Source: Prunus persica
Lineage: Eukaryota > Streptophyta > Magnoliopsida > Rosales > Rosaceae
DNA length: 64,000 bases
Assembly (NCBI RefSeq): GCF_000346465.2
Contig: NC_034010.1
Coordinates: 22,741,701 to 22,805,700 of the forward strand
Direction of reading: 5' to 3'
Part shown: positions 12,059 through 23,480 of the stretch, piece after piece
Layout of the letters: each line of letters opens with the position of its first letter
Numbering within the stretch: the first letter of the stretch is position 1
Position numbers and translations under genes: made by a program
Notes under the pieces: model-generated
The model's database searches: none
Told to the model about the DNA's origin: nothing
The model's input: only the letters and a program-made list of their open reading frames with translations

Positions 12059-13147
12059 TATGAAAAATTTATCCTGTTATAAAATATATGCATACAATAT
12101 GAATTCGCACTATATAGAAAAAAATAAATAAATTATAATAATGGTTCTAAATACATACAAAGATGGGAGAATAGACATTATAGCTGTTGGTAGATTTTTG
12201 TGGCTTAGATTTGGTAGGTAAATGGAGTTCATATTAGTTGGTCGGCCATATAGAAATGTTGGCCTTTTCTTTCCTCTAAGTTGAGGGTATGACAAATTAT
12301 TGTTGCTTTCTTGGTTTGATCTGAGAGATGAGACTCGTCTTAACTTGAGGGAAGACAAAGATCAGAAATTTAGTCGAGAAAAGTACCCAAACCATCATTC
12401 CAAGTCACATGGTTTTTCCAAACACATATATCTCCTTTACTCAACTTTCACGTTTGACAACCCCTCAAGTACTCACAAACGTGTTCAATTGTAGATCACT
12501 TATTCAATTGTAAAAATAAATATCTTTTAAGAAAAACAAACGAGATCTATATGGCTTATGAATTTGACTTATAAAAAAAAAAAACTTTTCAATGTTTTAC
12601 GTGTTTTTTAATTAGGTGTTAACGAGGTTATTCGATACGAAATCTAAAATCTTACTGACCAATAATGTGGTATTACAAGATGATTTTGGCACTCCTCTAC
12701 CGCTCACAAATAAGGAATGCATAATTACCCACAAATTATTTTACTATGACACTATGATTGTAGGAAAGTGGTCCTTGGCCTTTTGAAGAATAATATCTTG
12801 AATATCTCTGTTTACAAATGACGATGAAGAATCAGCTTGATGGGGTAGGAGATTTTTCCATGGTTTTGGACCACACTGATATTGGCCCCTCCCTCCTATC
12901 CTATGCATATATACAAAAATAATAGGTAAATAATTATGCACCACGCTGTGTTTAGCGTGGAGGCCAGAAAATGAGTGAAACAAAAACAACAATGAACAAC
13001 TTGGATAGCATGCATTATTACAGCACTGTTGTCATTTTCTTATATGATCTTATTAAGACTGGTCTATAAATACACACCGCAAAACCCATAAATTTTGTTC
13101 TCTTTTCCATTATTGATGCTTAAATTTTTTCAATAATTTGTTGCGTT
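12059..13147. other. AT-rich intergenic spacer
   Basis: No recognisable gene. Short frames on both strands lack family features. Possibly decayed transposon sequence continuing from the gag fragment. Confidence 0.5.
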
Positions 13148-13417
13148 TTGAATAAGAATAATGCTACTCTTATCATATTTATATATCATATTTCTATACC
13201 ATCTTATGTGGTAGTTGAGGTGGACAGCCACATCAATTAAAATTATTTAATTATTTCATTTTTTTTATGATTTATTTCAATATTTGTTTTTCTAATTGTC
13301 TTAATTAAAATACACTTCATTGATTTAATTGATGTGACATATAATATAGACATGCCACATCATGTTGTATAGAAATGTAGGATAAAAATGTGGTAAGTGT
13401 AGCATTACTTTATTCAA
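13148..13417. mobile_element. MITE (~270 bp) with TAATGCTAC-type inverted repeats
   Basis: The left end (TTGAATAA, then AATGCTACTCTTATCA) and the reverse complement of the right end (TTGAATAA, then AATGCTACACTTACCA) match over about 60 bp, extending through a shared ATTTCTATAC motif. There is no coding content. A related, shorter element is at 50571-50722. The target-site duplication is unclear. Confidence 0.8.
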
Positions 13418-13760
13418 ATGTCTGTTGCATTTAAAAACAATTCAACTTTTTGACTTATGTGTGATTTAGGACCCGTTTGGAACAGTTGTTAAATGAAGCA
13501 CTTATTGTTATAAACATTTTCATTACAATAATGTCGAACTTTTTATTAAAAATTCAAGTGCTTAATTTTTCAAAAGTACTTGGAAGTGATTAGTGCTTCT
13601 CTAAAAAAATATTTTTATGATTCATAAGCATTTTTAAATTGTTGTACTAAGTGTAGTCATAAGCGTTTTTAGTTGTCAAAAAAAATACTTTCACCCCCTT
13701 TTAGAAGTACTATGAAAACTGAAAATATAAAATGGTAGCTATAGAACTGTTAAAAAAAGA
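13418..13760. other. Intergenic, AT-rich
   Basis: No gene seen. It begins with an ACCCGTTTGGAACAG motif resembling a transposon end, but no partner repeat was found. Confidence 0.5.
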
Positions 13761-13944
13761 GTAAATTGCCGAATTACCCCTCAAACTATCACTTAATTTT
13801 TTTGATTTCCCCTCAACTGTTTTTATTCAATTAAGAATACGCACTAATTTTTTGTTGCCAATGTCCCCCTTATCATCAAATTTCCAAACATTTCATCCAT
13901 TTTTTTGTCAATATTGAGGGCATAGTTGTCCTTTACCGTAGGGG

Positions 13945-13990
<46 letters not shown>

Positions 13991-14632
13991 AGGGGCTGGT
14001 TTGAAGGTTCATACCAAAAAAAAAAAAACAAGAAGAAGAAAAAAGTTACAGAACCATAATGAACAGAAAAACGTAGGTAATGGTTGCGTTGAATTTGGGG
14101 GAGGAGGAAGGAAAGAGGGAGAAGGCTACGGAATGGACAATTTTGTCTTTAATATTAACGAAGAAATAGATGAAATATTTGGAAATTTGAGGGTATGAGA
14201 ATATTGGCCAAAAAAAGTTAGGGCTTGTTTGGTATTCAACTTAGATCCAACTTTTTAAACTCAAAAACAGAATTTGAGTCCAAAATAAAGAAAACATGTT
14301 TGGTAGCCCTATTTTTAAAAACTCAAACTCAAGAACAACTAAAAAAACATCCCAATTATTAAAAACAAAAAATATCAGTTTTTTTTTAGTTTTTTTTCTA
14401 ACAACCCACAAGTTCTCAAATTTTTAAAATTTAAAAATAGTTTTCAAGTTGCATACCAAACAAGTTTTTGAATCCTAAAATAGATTTAAGAACTCGATGT
14501 TTTTAAGAAAAATCAAAGTTTTTGAGTTCCCTATTTAAATAAGATACCAAACGTCCCCTTAATTTGTAAAAACCAAGTTAAAGGGAAATCGAAAATTAGA
14601 TAATAGTTCGGGGGGGCAATTCAGGAGTTTAC
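13761..14632. mobile_element. Non-autonomous TIR element (~870 bp) containing a (GA)n tract
   Basis: The left end (GTAAATTGCCGAATTACCCC, then TCAAACTATCA) matches the reverse complement of the right end (GTAAACTCCTGAATTGCCCC, then CGAACTATTATC). Inside are a (GA)n run at 13947-13987 and a nested MITE. The open frame at 13926-14198 is a by-product of the GA repeat. Terminal repeats are about 40 bp and the superfamily is unknown. Confidence 0.7.
14221..14558. mobile_element. Nested Tourist-like (PIF/Harbinger) MITE
   Basis: Terminal inverted repeats GGGCTTGTTTGGTA and GGGGACGTTTGGTA (right end reversed), flanked by TTA on both sides (14218-14220 and 14559-14561). The 3-bp TTA duplication and GGG...TTTGG ends are characteristic of PIF/Harbinger MITEs. 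It sits inside the larger TIR element, so it is the younger insertion. Confidence 0.75.
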
Positions 14633-15064
14633 AAAAAATATCTACAGAGGGTATACAAAAGTGCACAATCGTCCCATAAAAATTAGCACAGTAAGTCACT
14701 AAAAGGGAACAAATAGAACTTTAACCTTTTTTAAAAAAGGTTTTATTATTCCCTTTAAGTAATAAAACAAATCGGGAAAACAAAAGGAGGCTGCTTTCGT
14801 GAGCCATGACAAGTGCCTGCGGCACAGAGGCCTCGTGAGCCTTGAACAGTGACCCATTCATTATAATTTCCTTACACCAACAATAATTAAAATAAAATCC
14901 GTACACTCGAAAAACCCCGTGTCCCAAGCCTATATCAACTGTTATTAATATTATTTTACTTTTTATATTTTTTTAGAAAACGTTTCCCTTTCGAGTAAGT
15001 TTCTCGCGTAATTCATTTTCCTGGAAAAAAAAAAAATTACATATCAAAATAGAAAGCAAAACTG
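14633..15064. other. Upstream region of the DUF3755-like gene
   Basis: AT-rich, with a perfect palindrome of about 20 bp near 14719-14742 (ACCTTTTTTAAAAAAGGT). No gene. Confidence 0.5.
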
Positions 15065-15071
15065 TATAAAA
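15065..15071 (+). promoter_or_regulatory. TATA box of the left DUF3755-like gene
   Basis: TATAAAA is followed about 30-60 bp later by a CT-rich leader (from about 15120) and a leader-exon donor GGTAATAT at 15542/15543. The duplicated right copy lacks this region. Confidence 0.5.
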
Positions 15072-15604
15072 GCCAAACCCAAATATCATCTCAATTCGGT
15101 GTGTGATTTTCTTCTTTTTCTATGTTTTTCTTTGTCTTTTCGAGTCTCTCTCTCTCTCTCCATCTCTAAGTCGCTTCAGCTTTACAATAATGCCATAGCT
15201 AGCAAGTTAGCAACCTTTCAACTCTTTCTTCTTCCTCAGTCTTTCGGTCTAAATATCATTCCAGGGCCTCCACCAATGTTTCTTTTTTATTTATTTTCCT
15301 TTAAGCGTTGATGGGGGAAGATTTTCTTAAGCAGTGCTTGAACTAATAGTAGCTAGCTGTAAATTTGAGCTTCCAAGTGTGTTTCTTTGTAGTTGCTGAA
15401 GCTTTTTTCTTTCTGCTAGAGACTGGTCTCTGCTGGATTTTTGCTGACTCTTCAGCTTGAAAGAGCAGCTGGGTTTTCTTAATTCGTCGAAATAAAGTGT
15501 CTTTGCCTGTATTCTTGGAGATTTGGAAACTGGGTTTGTGAGGTAATATATTATATGTCAGATCTTCACCTCTTCTTCTATTGATTATTTTAACTTATTG
15601 TGTG

Positions 15605-15607
<3 letters not shown>

Positions 15608-15668
<61 letters not shown>
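15608..15668. repeat. (CT)n microsatellite in the leader intron
   Basis: CT dinucleotides, interrupted once by TTT, just inside the first (5' UTR) intron of the DUF3755-like gene. Confidence 0.95.
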
Positions 15669-16864
15669 GTGTTTGCAGACTGTATGTCTCTCTAATTTTA
15701 AATTTACTTCTCTCTAAAGATATTTATTAGTTTATTTAATGGCTAAGCTTGTATGTAATGTGTAAGGTAGCAAATTTTATAGACTTGGCTGAGATCTGAT
15801 TGAAGTTATTTTTGTTTCTTAAATTCTTTATCTGCCTGAGATTTACAAGGTTGCACCTTTTTGTTAATGTACTTATAAATTTGTGAATTTTGTAGAGTTT
15901 CTCAGTTATTGAGAGTGTAAGGCATTCTTATATAGTATTAAACACTAGGATTTTGTGGTAACAAAGCTGGTTTGGTTTACCTTTTAAAGAGTATAGCAAA
16001 AAATAAAATTCCAAGTAAGCTTTGGATTCTGTTTTTGTTGCTCAGAATTGAAAACTCCAAAGATTTCAGAATAAAATTTGTCGGATTGGAAATACATCTA
16101 TTGAGGTTTGGTGTTGTTAGTGTCATTGAAAAGAGGAAGCTACTTAAGCATCAATGCTTGTCATTGGGACGGTAATTCGCCGTTTTGTTGTGGTAAATCA
16201 TAGCCAGTTTGGTAAATGAGTGTTTCTAGGCAACTATTATTAATAAAGCAGTTGGGATCTTCATTGAATTGTATAAAATTGAGTTTTTAATGCAATGTGT
16301 TGAAACATGATACATTAAATGTTTACCATATGTAGGCTTTCAACATAACTTTGTTCAAGTGTCTGCTTAATCTCTCTCTGATTGTTGCGTGCACTATTTG
16401 TGTATTTGCAGGCTTATAGTGGCCAATTTTCCTGACCAATATAGTAGATGAAACACCCCATAATGACTTCCAAATTTTGTTAATGATTTGCACTGAGCCT
16501 AGTAGGGGAAAAGTTTAGATGAGTGTTTCACAATGCAAAACATATCTGTGATCGTTATATTCCTGTAGAAACTTATAATCTAAATGCTTCTAAATTTTGA
16601 CTAAGTATTATTTTACTGATAGAAGAGATCTTGCTTTGATGATTTGTGTTCTTAAGTGTTCAAGACTTTATTGACTCAATTATGCAAGTGGTTAAGCTTA
16701 TGACTTTTTTGTCATTGATCTTCCATTCCAGGTAAAGACTGCATTAGTTTACATTGCTATTTAAAAGTGAATAAATTTTGATTCCTTAAACACGATCTTA
16801 GCTTGGAAGATACCAGAGTCATTCTAAAGAGTAAAGACATGTGGTCAACCTGCATTCAGCTGAA

Positions 16865-19800
16865 ATGAAGACCTCACAGGTGTCACTTCATAATTTTTCA
16901 TGTTGTTAGTGTGTCATATCTTGCACATACTACTTTTTACTAATATGAAAGTCCTATTTTGGGATGTGCAGAGCACTCAAGAAATCCAATCATCAAGTCA
17001 AGTTATACATGATTCACAAGGTGAAGTCAAAAACCAAACTACCGAGGCTCCTGCAACGGATTCAGCTTCTGTATCCACTTCAGGCAATGACAGTAAGAAA
17101 GTATCACGTCAAGATATCGAACTTGTAAGATATCAAATTCAACCTAATTTTGCAGTCTTTTCTTTCCTTTTTGTACATTTGCTATTTTATTCTCTTTTAC
17201 TCTTTACTTTTTTTCCCCAAATAATGTTTGTGAAGTAGCTTGACTAATCTGTTTCTCATCTTTGTGATGGAATATTCTGCAAAATGAACGTTCTAGGTCC
17301 AGAATCTAATAGAGCGGTGTTTACAATTATATATGAATAGAGATGAGGTAGTTAAAACCCTCTTGACTCGCGCAAGGATAGATCCTGGATTTACAACTTT
17401 GGGTAGGCAACTTAAAACCTATTTATACTGTGATTACTGCCATTTACATGTTTATATTGCAAGTTGATTGATTTCTTAAAAGATGATCCTGACGTAGTTG
17501 TTTTCCATTAGCTATTGTAGATAGAATGTTCCAGAACTTTCATTTAAAATTTTCTCTCGCTGCCTTTCTTTTGGCATAGGGATCAATGACTCCATGAAGT
17601 GGAACTGGACATGTTATGATTATAACTAGACATATTACTACTACTATACATGACCTTTTCTCTTCTTACAAAGAGAAATTGATGAACAAATATGTAATCT
17701 CGAGAAGCTACATGCTTATCATTTTCTTTTCAAAAGTAAGTCGGAAGAAAATGCTGACTTGCTCTTTTTTCTTTTTTGGGATTTTGTTGATTCAGTATGG
17801 CAGAAGTTGGAAGAAGAAAATGCGGACTTTTTCAGGGCTTATTACATAAGGCTAAAACTGAAAAAACAAATCCTCCTGTTCAATCATCTACTGGAGCATC
17901 ATTATCATCTCTCAAAGTATAATCCCATGTCTCCAAAGGTTCCTTTGGCCCCTATACAAAATGGGATTCATCCAATGCCTGGTAAGTTTTCCGCTTGCAG
18001 TAACATGGTGGTGGAAAAGCATGACTTAATCCTTTTATAATATTTTTTCCCCAAGCTCTTTAGCAGTAGCTCTACTTTATCCCCATTACTCCTTTGTTGG
18101 ATGCATAAGGAAGGAATAGGGATCATAATTTGGTTTCTCAAGGCTAACAGAGCTGTGCTTCCTTCTTTAGAACTTTGGATAAACTCTTGCTTGACTTTAG
18201 AAGTTAAAATGTGATTCTAGATAGTGAGTATTAAAGCATTATTGTTTCTGTGAGTTCTATTGTGGGTACAGATCTATATAAGCCTGCGAGTTTGCGGTAA
18301 TGTGTAATTTGACATTTCTATATAATAGTTTTCCCCAAAAAAAGAAAGTGCTCACTGCCACTTGTTTGCAGTGCAGTTAACAACTTACCAATGGGATACC
18401 CTGTCCTTCAGCAACCTCCAATGCCAGCAGCAGGTCAACCCCATCTTGATTCCATGGGCTGTGGAATATCTACTGTCATGTAGTTTAATGGAGGAACCTG
18501 CACCTAGCAACTTTCATCCCATGCGGATAAATTCTGGGGAATGAGTGAGAATTTGTTCCTTTGCCCATTTTTCCCTTTAATTTACCTATTAAACATGGAC
18601 ATTAATTTGTTTCCAAAACCATAAAGAAGCTTGGTGTCCCTCTGATATCCCCCTTCCCATTCTATAGAAAATACAATTGTCCAAGCATGTTCTTTTCCCT
18701 GGGGAACATGTTTATTGGATGACATTGGCTTGTCTGTGCACCTGTATCCTGTTTTGTTTGATAGAAATGTTGCTAATGGCAGCTGTTTTTTCTCCTTTTT
18801 GTAAGTATGATGATGGACTGCAGCGGTGCTGATGTGGTTCCTGTCATTCCACCAAACAGTGCCATGTCATCCATGTCAGAGATTCCTGTAAGTCCTACAT
18901 CAGTTGCATCCAGTGGTCACTTCCCATTCTCCGCGTCAGACATATCAGGAATTGGAGTAGACACATCAACACTTGATACAACATTTACATCTGATGTGGC
19001 AAGTTCTGTTGGGTTGCAACTTGCACCTGATGGCGGGGCTGGAAATTCTCGGGATTCTCTCAGATCACTGGACCAGATTCAGTGGAATTTCAGCCTATCA
19101 GATCTTACAGCAGATTTGTCAAACTTGGGAGGTAATTTGTAGTGTCGAGCAATTTGCAGATCTACAATTATGTCTGAGATTTTAATTATAATTAGTTGCA
19201 AATACTTCAATCTTAAAAAGGAAATAGTTGCAAATACATAAAAGCAAGCTAAGTTCCCAGAGAAAAGAAAGCGAATAAATTGTTGAAGGCCACACATAAT
19301 ATCCATCTAGTCACACTTAAGTCGTCTCCAAGTTATAGCAGGAAGCATTCATGCTAACTTACAAAAGCTTAGACAGGCTTTCATAACTTCCTCCAAAAGC
19401 ATAGCAGGAAGCGTACATTTAGAATCATTGAAACAAATTTTTGAATATTTCCCTCTCCTATTTTACATTATGTGAATGGTCTTCTGAATAACATAAAACT
19501 GCTGTTGCCATGGCAGCATATATTTACGTTTAAAGATGTTTGAAAGGCTTATAGCATTTCGGTCTTACATTCCTGGGCAAATATAATGACGTTGGATCCA
19601 AGCATGAATTTAGCAGTAAAGCTGCTTTTGAATAATGCTTATATCTAATGTTTCTTTAATGCGTTGACTTGATTTTATTTGCAGATTTAGGAGCCTTAGG
19701 AAACTATCCTGGTTCCCCCTTTCTGCCGTCTGATTCGGAAATTTTACTCGACTCTCCAGAGCAAGAGGGTATAGGTAATTGGAATTGCATAAGTTATTCT

Positions 19801-19955
19801 ACATGATTGTTGGTTTTACTGATTTAAGTATTGTTGGATGTGCAAATACACCCTCAGAAGATCATTAATTGCTTTACCTTGCTTCAGTGGAGGAGTTCTT
19901 TGTTGATTCTGTCCCCGGGCCACCGTGCTCTCAATCAGACGAGGAGAAACCCTAG
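16865..19955 (+). CDS. DUF3755-like plant protein, left copy, with an apparent frameshift in exon 5
   Basis: Exons: 16865-16879, 16972-17124, 17297-17402, 17796-17981, 18377 to about 18549, 18806-19131, 19685-19774 and 19888-19955. The ATG at 16865 follows an in-frame upstream stop. Exons 3-4 encode the conserved core (VQNLIERCLQLYMN, RIDPGF, VWQKLEEENADFFRAYYIRL, LLFNHLLEH). I believe this is the plant DUF3755 family, function unknown. Exons 6-8 encode a Ser/acidic tail ending SVPGPPCSQSDEEKP. In exon 5 the frame from exon 4 stops at 18481-18483, while SNFHPMRINSG continues in another frame. An extra G before the exon 5 donor (GGGGAATGA) would also be needed to rejoin exon 6. Taken literally, the product ends after 188 residues. 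This is either a recent pseudogene or an assembly error, since the flanking exons are well preserved. A gutted second copy lies at 31875-33594. Confidence 0.65.
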
Positions 19956-21409
19956 ACAAAGGTGAGGAAAGTCCCTTTTCACTTTAAATTGTTAGGGAAG
20001 GACAATCAATCAGTTAGAATTTGTTATATCTATTTACTAGGCATTTCAGGGTCTTGTCATCAACAGCTGAATCTTTCTGGATAGCTAGTTTGATCTGTAT
20101 TAGAATAGAGATAGGAAAGTTGTTACATCACTAGCATTTGTAATTTTCTTTTCCCTGAAAAGTATCTGAGAACATTGAGGACCATAATTGGCTTTTGTCA
20201 TGTATTTGGATAAATTGGCATCTATTTGCAGCCATAATAATCTGATTGAATGTTACATTGAATTTTCTCCCATTTGTAGGACATTAGAGCCGAACATAAT
20301 TGATTTCGATTTACTTTCGATGCTAGGAAAATTGACATGTTATATGCATTATGTTGGTAATAATAGGACATTAGCTAGACAACTATTATAGTGATCAAAA
20401 CCTCATCAAACAACACAGAATTTTGATGGATGCGGATTTATTGTCAATGAATGAGAGCTTAATGACTCCCAAGGAAAGTTCAACCTCAAGTCTGCATTTC
20501 TTTTTTGGGTTTCAACCCCTCCCGCCATGCTAATTGCAGAAAATAACTTAACGTGCTTCGGCTGGTTTTATAATTCGTGAATTGGATCAATTAAATTAGC
20601 CTTATGGTACCTTTTATTTTTCAGTTTATCACTATTTCTAACAGCTTAAGCGTTAAGACTCTCCTGCATCCATGGTTTGCATAAGGGAAAAACAATATTT
20701 TGATACAAGTGATGTTGGAAGATGGGGGACTCGAACATGAGACTTCGAATCCAAGGGAAAAGACCAGGCATTTTCAGATATATATCAATTTAAATTTTAA
20801 CAGCCAACTGAACTCGTGTGCCATGCATAATGGGTGAAACTTTGCCAAAATTTCAGATTATTTTCAACACTCATATCGCGTGATTATTTTTGTGTGTGTA
20901 AATTTTAACACAAACTGAGATTAACAAATAACATATTTTTATTAAGGTGCAAACCCCCTAGTCCTAATTTTAATATTAAAGCATTGTTGTATTTTTCTTT
21001 CTTCTCCCGATCAAGAAAGCGTAGTTCTTCGTTATCTTTAATCAAATAACTTGTGGACAGCAGAAGTGTCTTCTTAAATGGTTAAAATTGACTAATTCTC
21101 AATCTAGAAAGACTGCCTTTTGATTAATTAAAGCAAACCCACGCACAAGACAATTTCTACTAATTTATTTGGTAAGGAAGCTTACTACGTACGTTTTGTG
21201 GACAACCATGACATGTTCACATATGGAAAATGAAGTCTTTGAATATATAGTATTAAATTCCTACTGTTTTGATTACTTTTATTAGTTGTTGGAAAGAAGG
21301 TTCCCTATTGTGTTTTTTTTTTTGTTCTTAGGAAAGCGCATGGTGGGATCACTATATAAATTTTAGAGTATATTGCCGTGCACTCTTCCGAACTAGGACT
21401 CAATCAAAC
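19956..21409. other. Spacer downstream of DUF3755, duplicated on the right
   Basis: 3' UTR then AT-rich DNA. Positions 19956 to about 21075 have a close copy at 33595 to about 34740. No gene. Contains a tRNA-like dispersed motif (GACTCGAACATGAGAC) near 20728. Confidence 0.6.
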
Positions 21410-22346
21410 TTAACTTCCGAACTAAAAAGTCAATCAATTTAACATCCGAATTAATTAAATTAGTCAATTTAACATTTGCTGTTACATTTTTCGAAATTTC
21501 ATTTATTTTTCCGTTAGTAATAAGGATAAATTTATAAATTTGAATAAAATAATAGTCAATACATAAAATGAAAAGAAAAAAGCCAAAATAATAATAAAAT
21601 AACGTTAATGGTAAAAAAATAAAAATAAAAAAACAACCCACCTCTTCCTCATCCACCCACCCATCCCAGCCCTATTCCCCCTGCCACAACCCATCTCAGC
21701 CACCCAATAGCCCCCCACCTTCGTTGCTGCCATCCCTGGCCTCCTCAGCCAATAACTCAACAACATAATCGAAGCCTTAATCGGAGCCGGCGACTTGGGG
21801 AACTGGTCCTCACCTTCTTCGAGCTCCAGCTCTTCAAGCCAGTCATCATTTCTCTTTCAACAGGTGTTGAGGCTGAATTGGAGCCTGAACCACGCATAAT
21901 TACTCCCACTCAAATTATCAATTGAGCAAGTAAGACTGATTCCAAATTTTTCTTGCATAGTTGGCAATTTTTTAGGGTCAATGCCCTGGTATCTAAGGTC
22001 TGATACCTATTGTTTACTTGAGCAATTCTTCTTGTTTGTTTTCTGTCTGTCTCAACATTCCTCTGAGAGAGAGAGAGAGAGAGAGATGGACGGGGGAGAG
22101 GGGAGGAGAGAGAAGAAGATGGGGAGAAAGTTTTTTTTTTGGTTGCATTTTTCTATTTTGTAACTATTTTTTAGTTTTTTATAATAATAAATAAAATAAA
22201 ATAGTAAGTAGGATGAATGACACGTTACATGATTTTTTGGACAGAAAAATGGATGAAATTCGAAAAAATTAACAGCAATGGCTAAATTGACAATTTTAAT
22301 TAATTAATGTGCTAAGTTGACAGTTTTTTCAGTTCTGAGAGTTAAT
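21410..22346. mobile_element. Non-autonomous TIR element (~940 bp), left copy only
   Basis: The first ~110 bp (from TTAACTTCCGAACTAAAAAG) match the reverse complement of the last ~110 bp (TTAACTCTCAGAACTGAAAAA), including GCTGTTA and TTCGAA-type motifs. Long inverted repeats and lack of coding capacity suggest a MULE-like non-autonomous element. It carries a short (GA)n run near 22065-22086, like the element at 13761-14632. The right duplicate jumps from the equivalent of about 21075 to about 22517, so it lacks this element and its flanks. Confidence 0.65.
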
Positions 22347-22815
22347 TTTTACAAAGGTCATAATTCAAAGGGTAAAACGAATAAAAGTCCTAAATTTTCT
22401 AAGTACCTCAGAATATGTAACAATTTTCTCTTAATCCTTCATTTTCTTAAGTAATCAAATAGTAGTTTTGAACTTTCTGTAACGATTTGCGCTACCATTT
22501 ATGATGCTTTTTTCTATCAAACATGACGTGAAAATCTCATTCAGTGAATTTCACGATTGAGAGATTAATGAATGAGAAAAAAAAAAGAGAAAAAAAAAAG
22601 AAGAGATGTAAATGACATGTGGTGCATTGCATGTAGAGTAAGTTGAATATTCCTTTTCGTAACAATTTCTCGATTAAGTTCAAATAGGTGAAACATTGAG
22701 CTCAAATCATCTAATAAAGTTTAGATTGTGAGACTTTGATAGAAGAGAAGAACTTGAGAAATGCAACAGAAAACGATGTCGTTGTGAAAACAATGGGATT
22801 GTGGATGGTTGGATT

Positions 22816-23207
22816 TAGGGCTGGGCATTCAAACTGATGGTTTTGGTTGGTTTGGTTTTTTTTCAATCTTTTTTTGGTCATCGGTTTGAACCCAAACCAA
22901 ACCGAAGTATATGGTTCGGTGTGCAGTTTGCAATATTCAAAACCACGGTTTAACCAAACCAAACCGAAGATATTAAAAAATTAAAATATTAAAATTATTA
23001 TAAGATATATATATATTATACATAGTTTCAAACTTTTCTTTTTCTTCTCTCTCAATCTCTCCGTTTGTCTTGTCTTCATCAGTCCCTCTCTCTCTATTTT
23101 TTTTTCTCCTTCTTCTTACGTCTGTCTTCACTCCCTCTCCCCGTCTCCCTCTTCTTCTTCTCCATCTCTTCATCTTTTTGTTTCTTCTCGTCTCCATCAC
23201 TTTTATT

Positions 23208-23296
<89 letters not shown>

Positions 23297-23472
23297 AGAA
23301 AGCCAAAAAACCGAAATCGAACCAAACCAAACCACCAAGTCCGGTTAATCGAAGTGGTCGTTTTCATCAATTATGATTTAGTTTCAGTTTTCGAAATAGC
23401 CAAACTAAAATCTACGGTTCGATGTTCGAATTGAGTCCAAAACCGAATTAACCCAAATCGAACCCACCCCTA
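22816..23472. mobile_element. hAT-like MITE with a perfect 8-bp target-site duplication
   Basis: Ends TAGGGCTGGGC and CCCACCCCTA are flanked on both sides by GTTGGATT (22808-22815 and 23473-23480). The interior is built from inverted blocks such as AACCAAACCAAACCGAA and a (TC)n-(TA)n tract. The right duplicate has the uninterrupted site GTTGGACT at 38872-38879. Apparent frames at 23065-23376 come from the microsatellite. Confidence 0.88.
23210..23296. repeat. (TC)n followed by (TA)n microsatellite inside the MITE
   Basis: TC dinucleotides from about 23210 to 23270, passing directly into TA dinucleotides to 23296. Confidence 0.95.
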
Positions 23473-23480
23473 GTTGGATT

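Noticed and set aside
13470..13740. Possible transposon beginning ACCCGTTTGGAACAG
   Set aside because: No matching inverted end or target duplication was found downstream.
13926..14198. Open frame with a long Arg-Glu repeat
   Set aside because: It is the translation of a (GA)n microsatellite plus flanking transposon sequence; no start context or homologue-like content.
23065..23376. Three overlapping Ser-Leu or Arg-Glu rich frames
   Set aside because: They come from the (TC)n(TA)n tract inside the hAT-like MITE.
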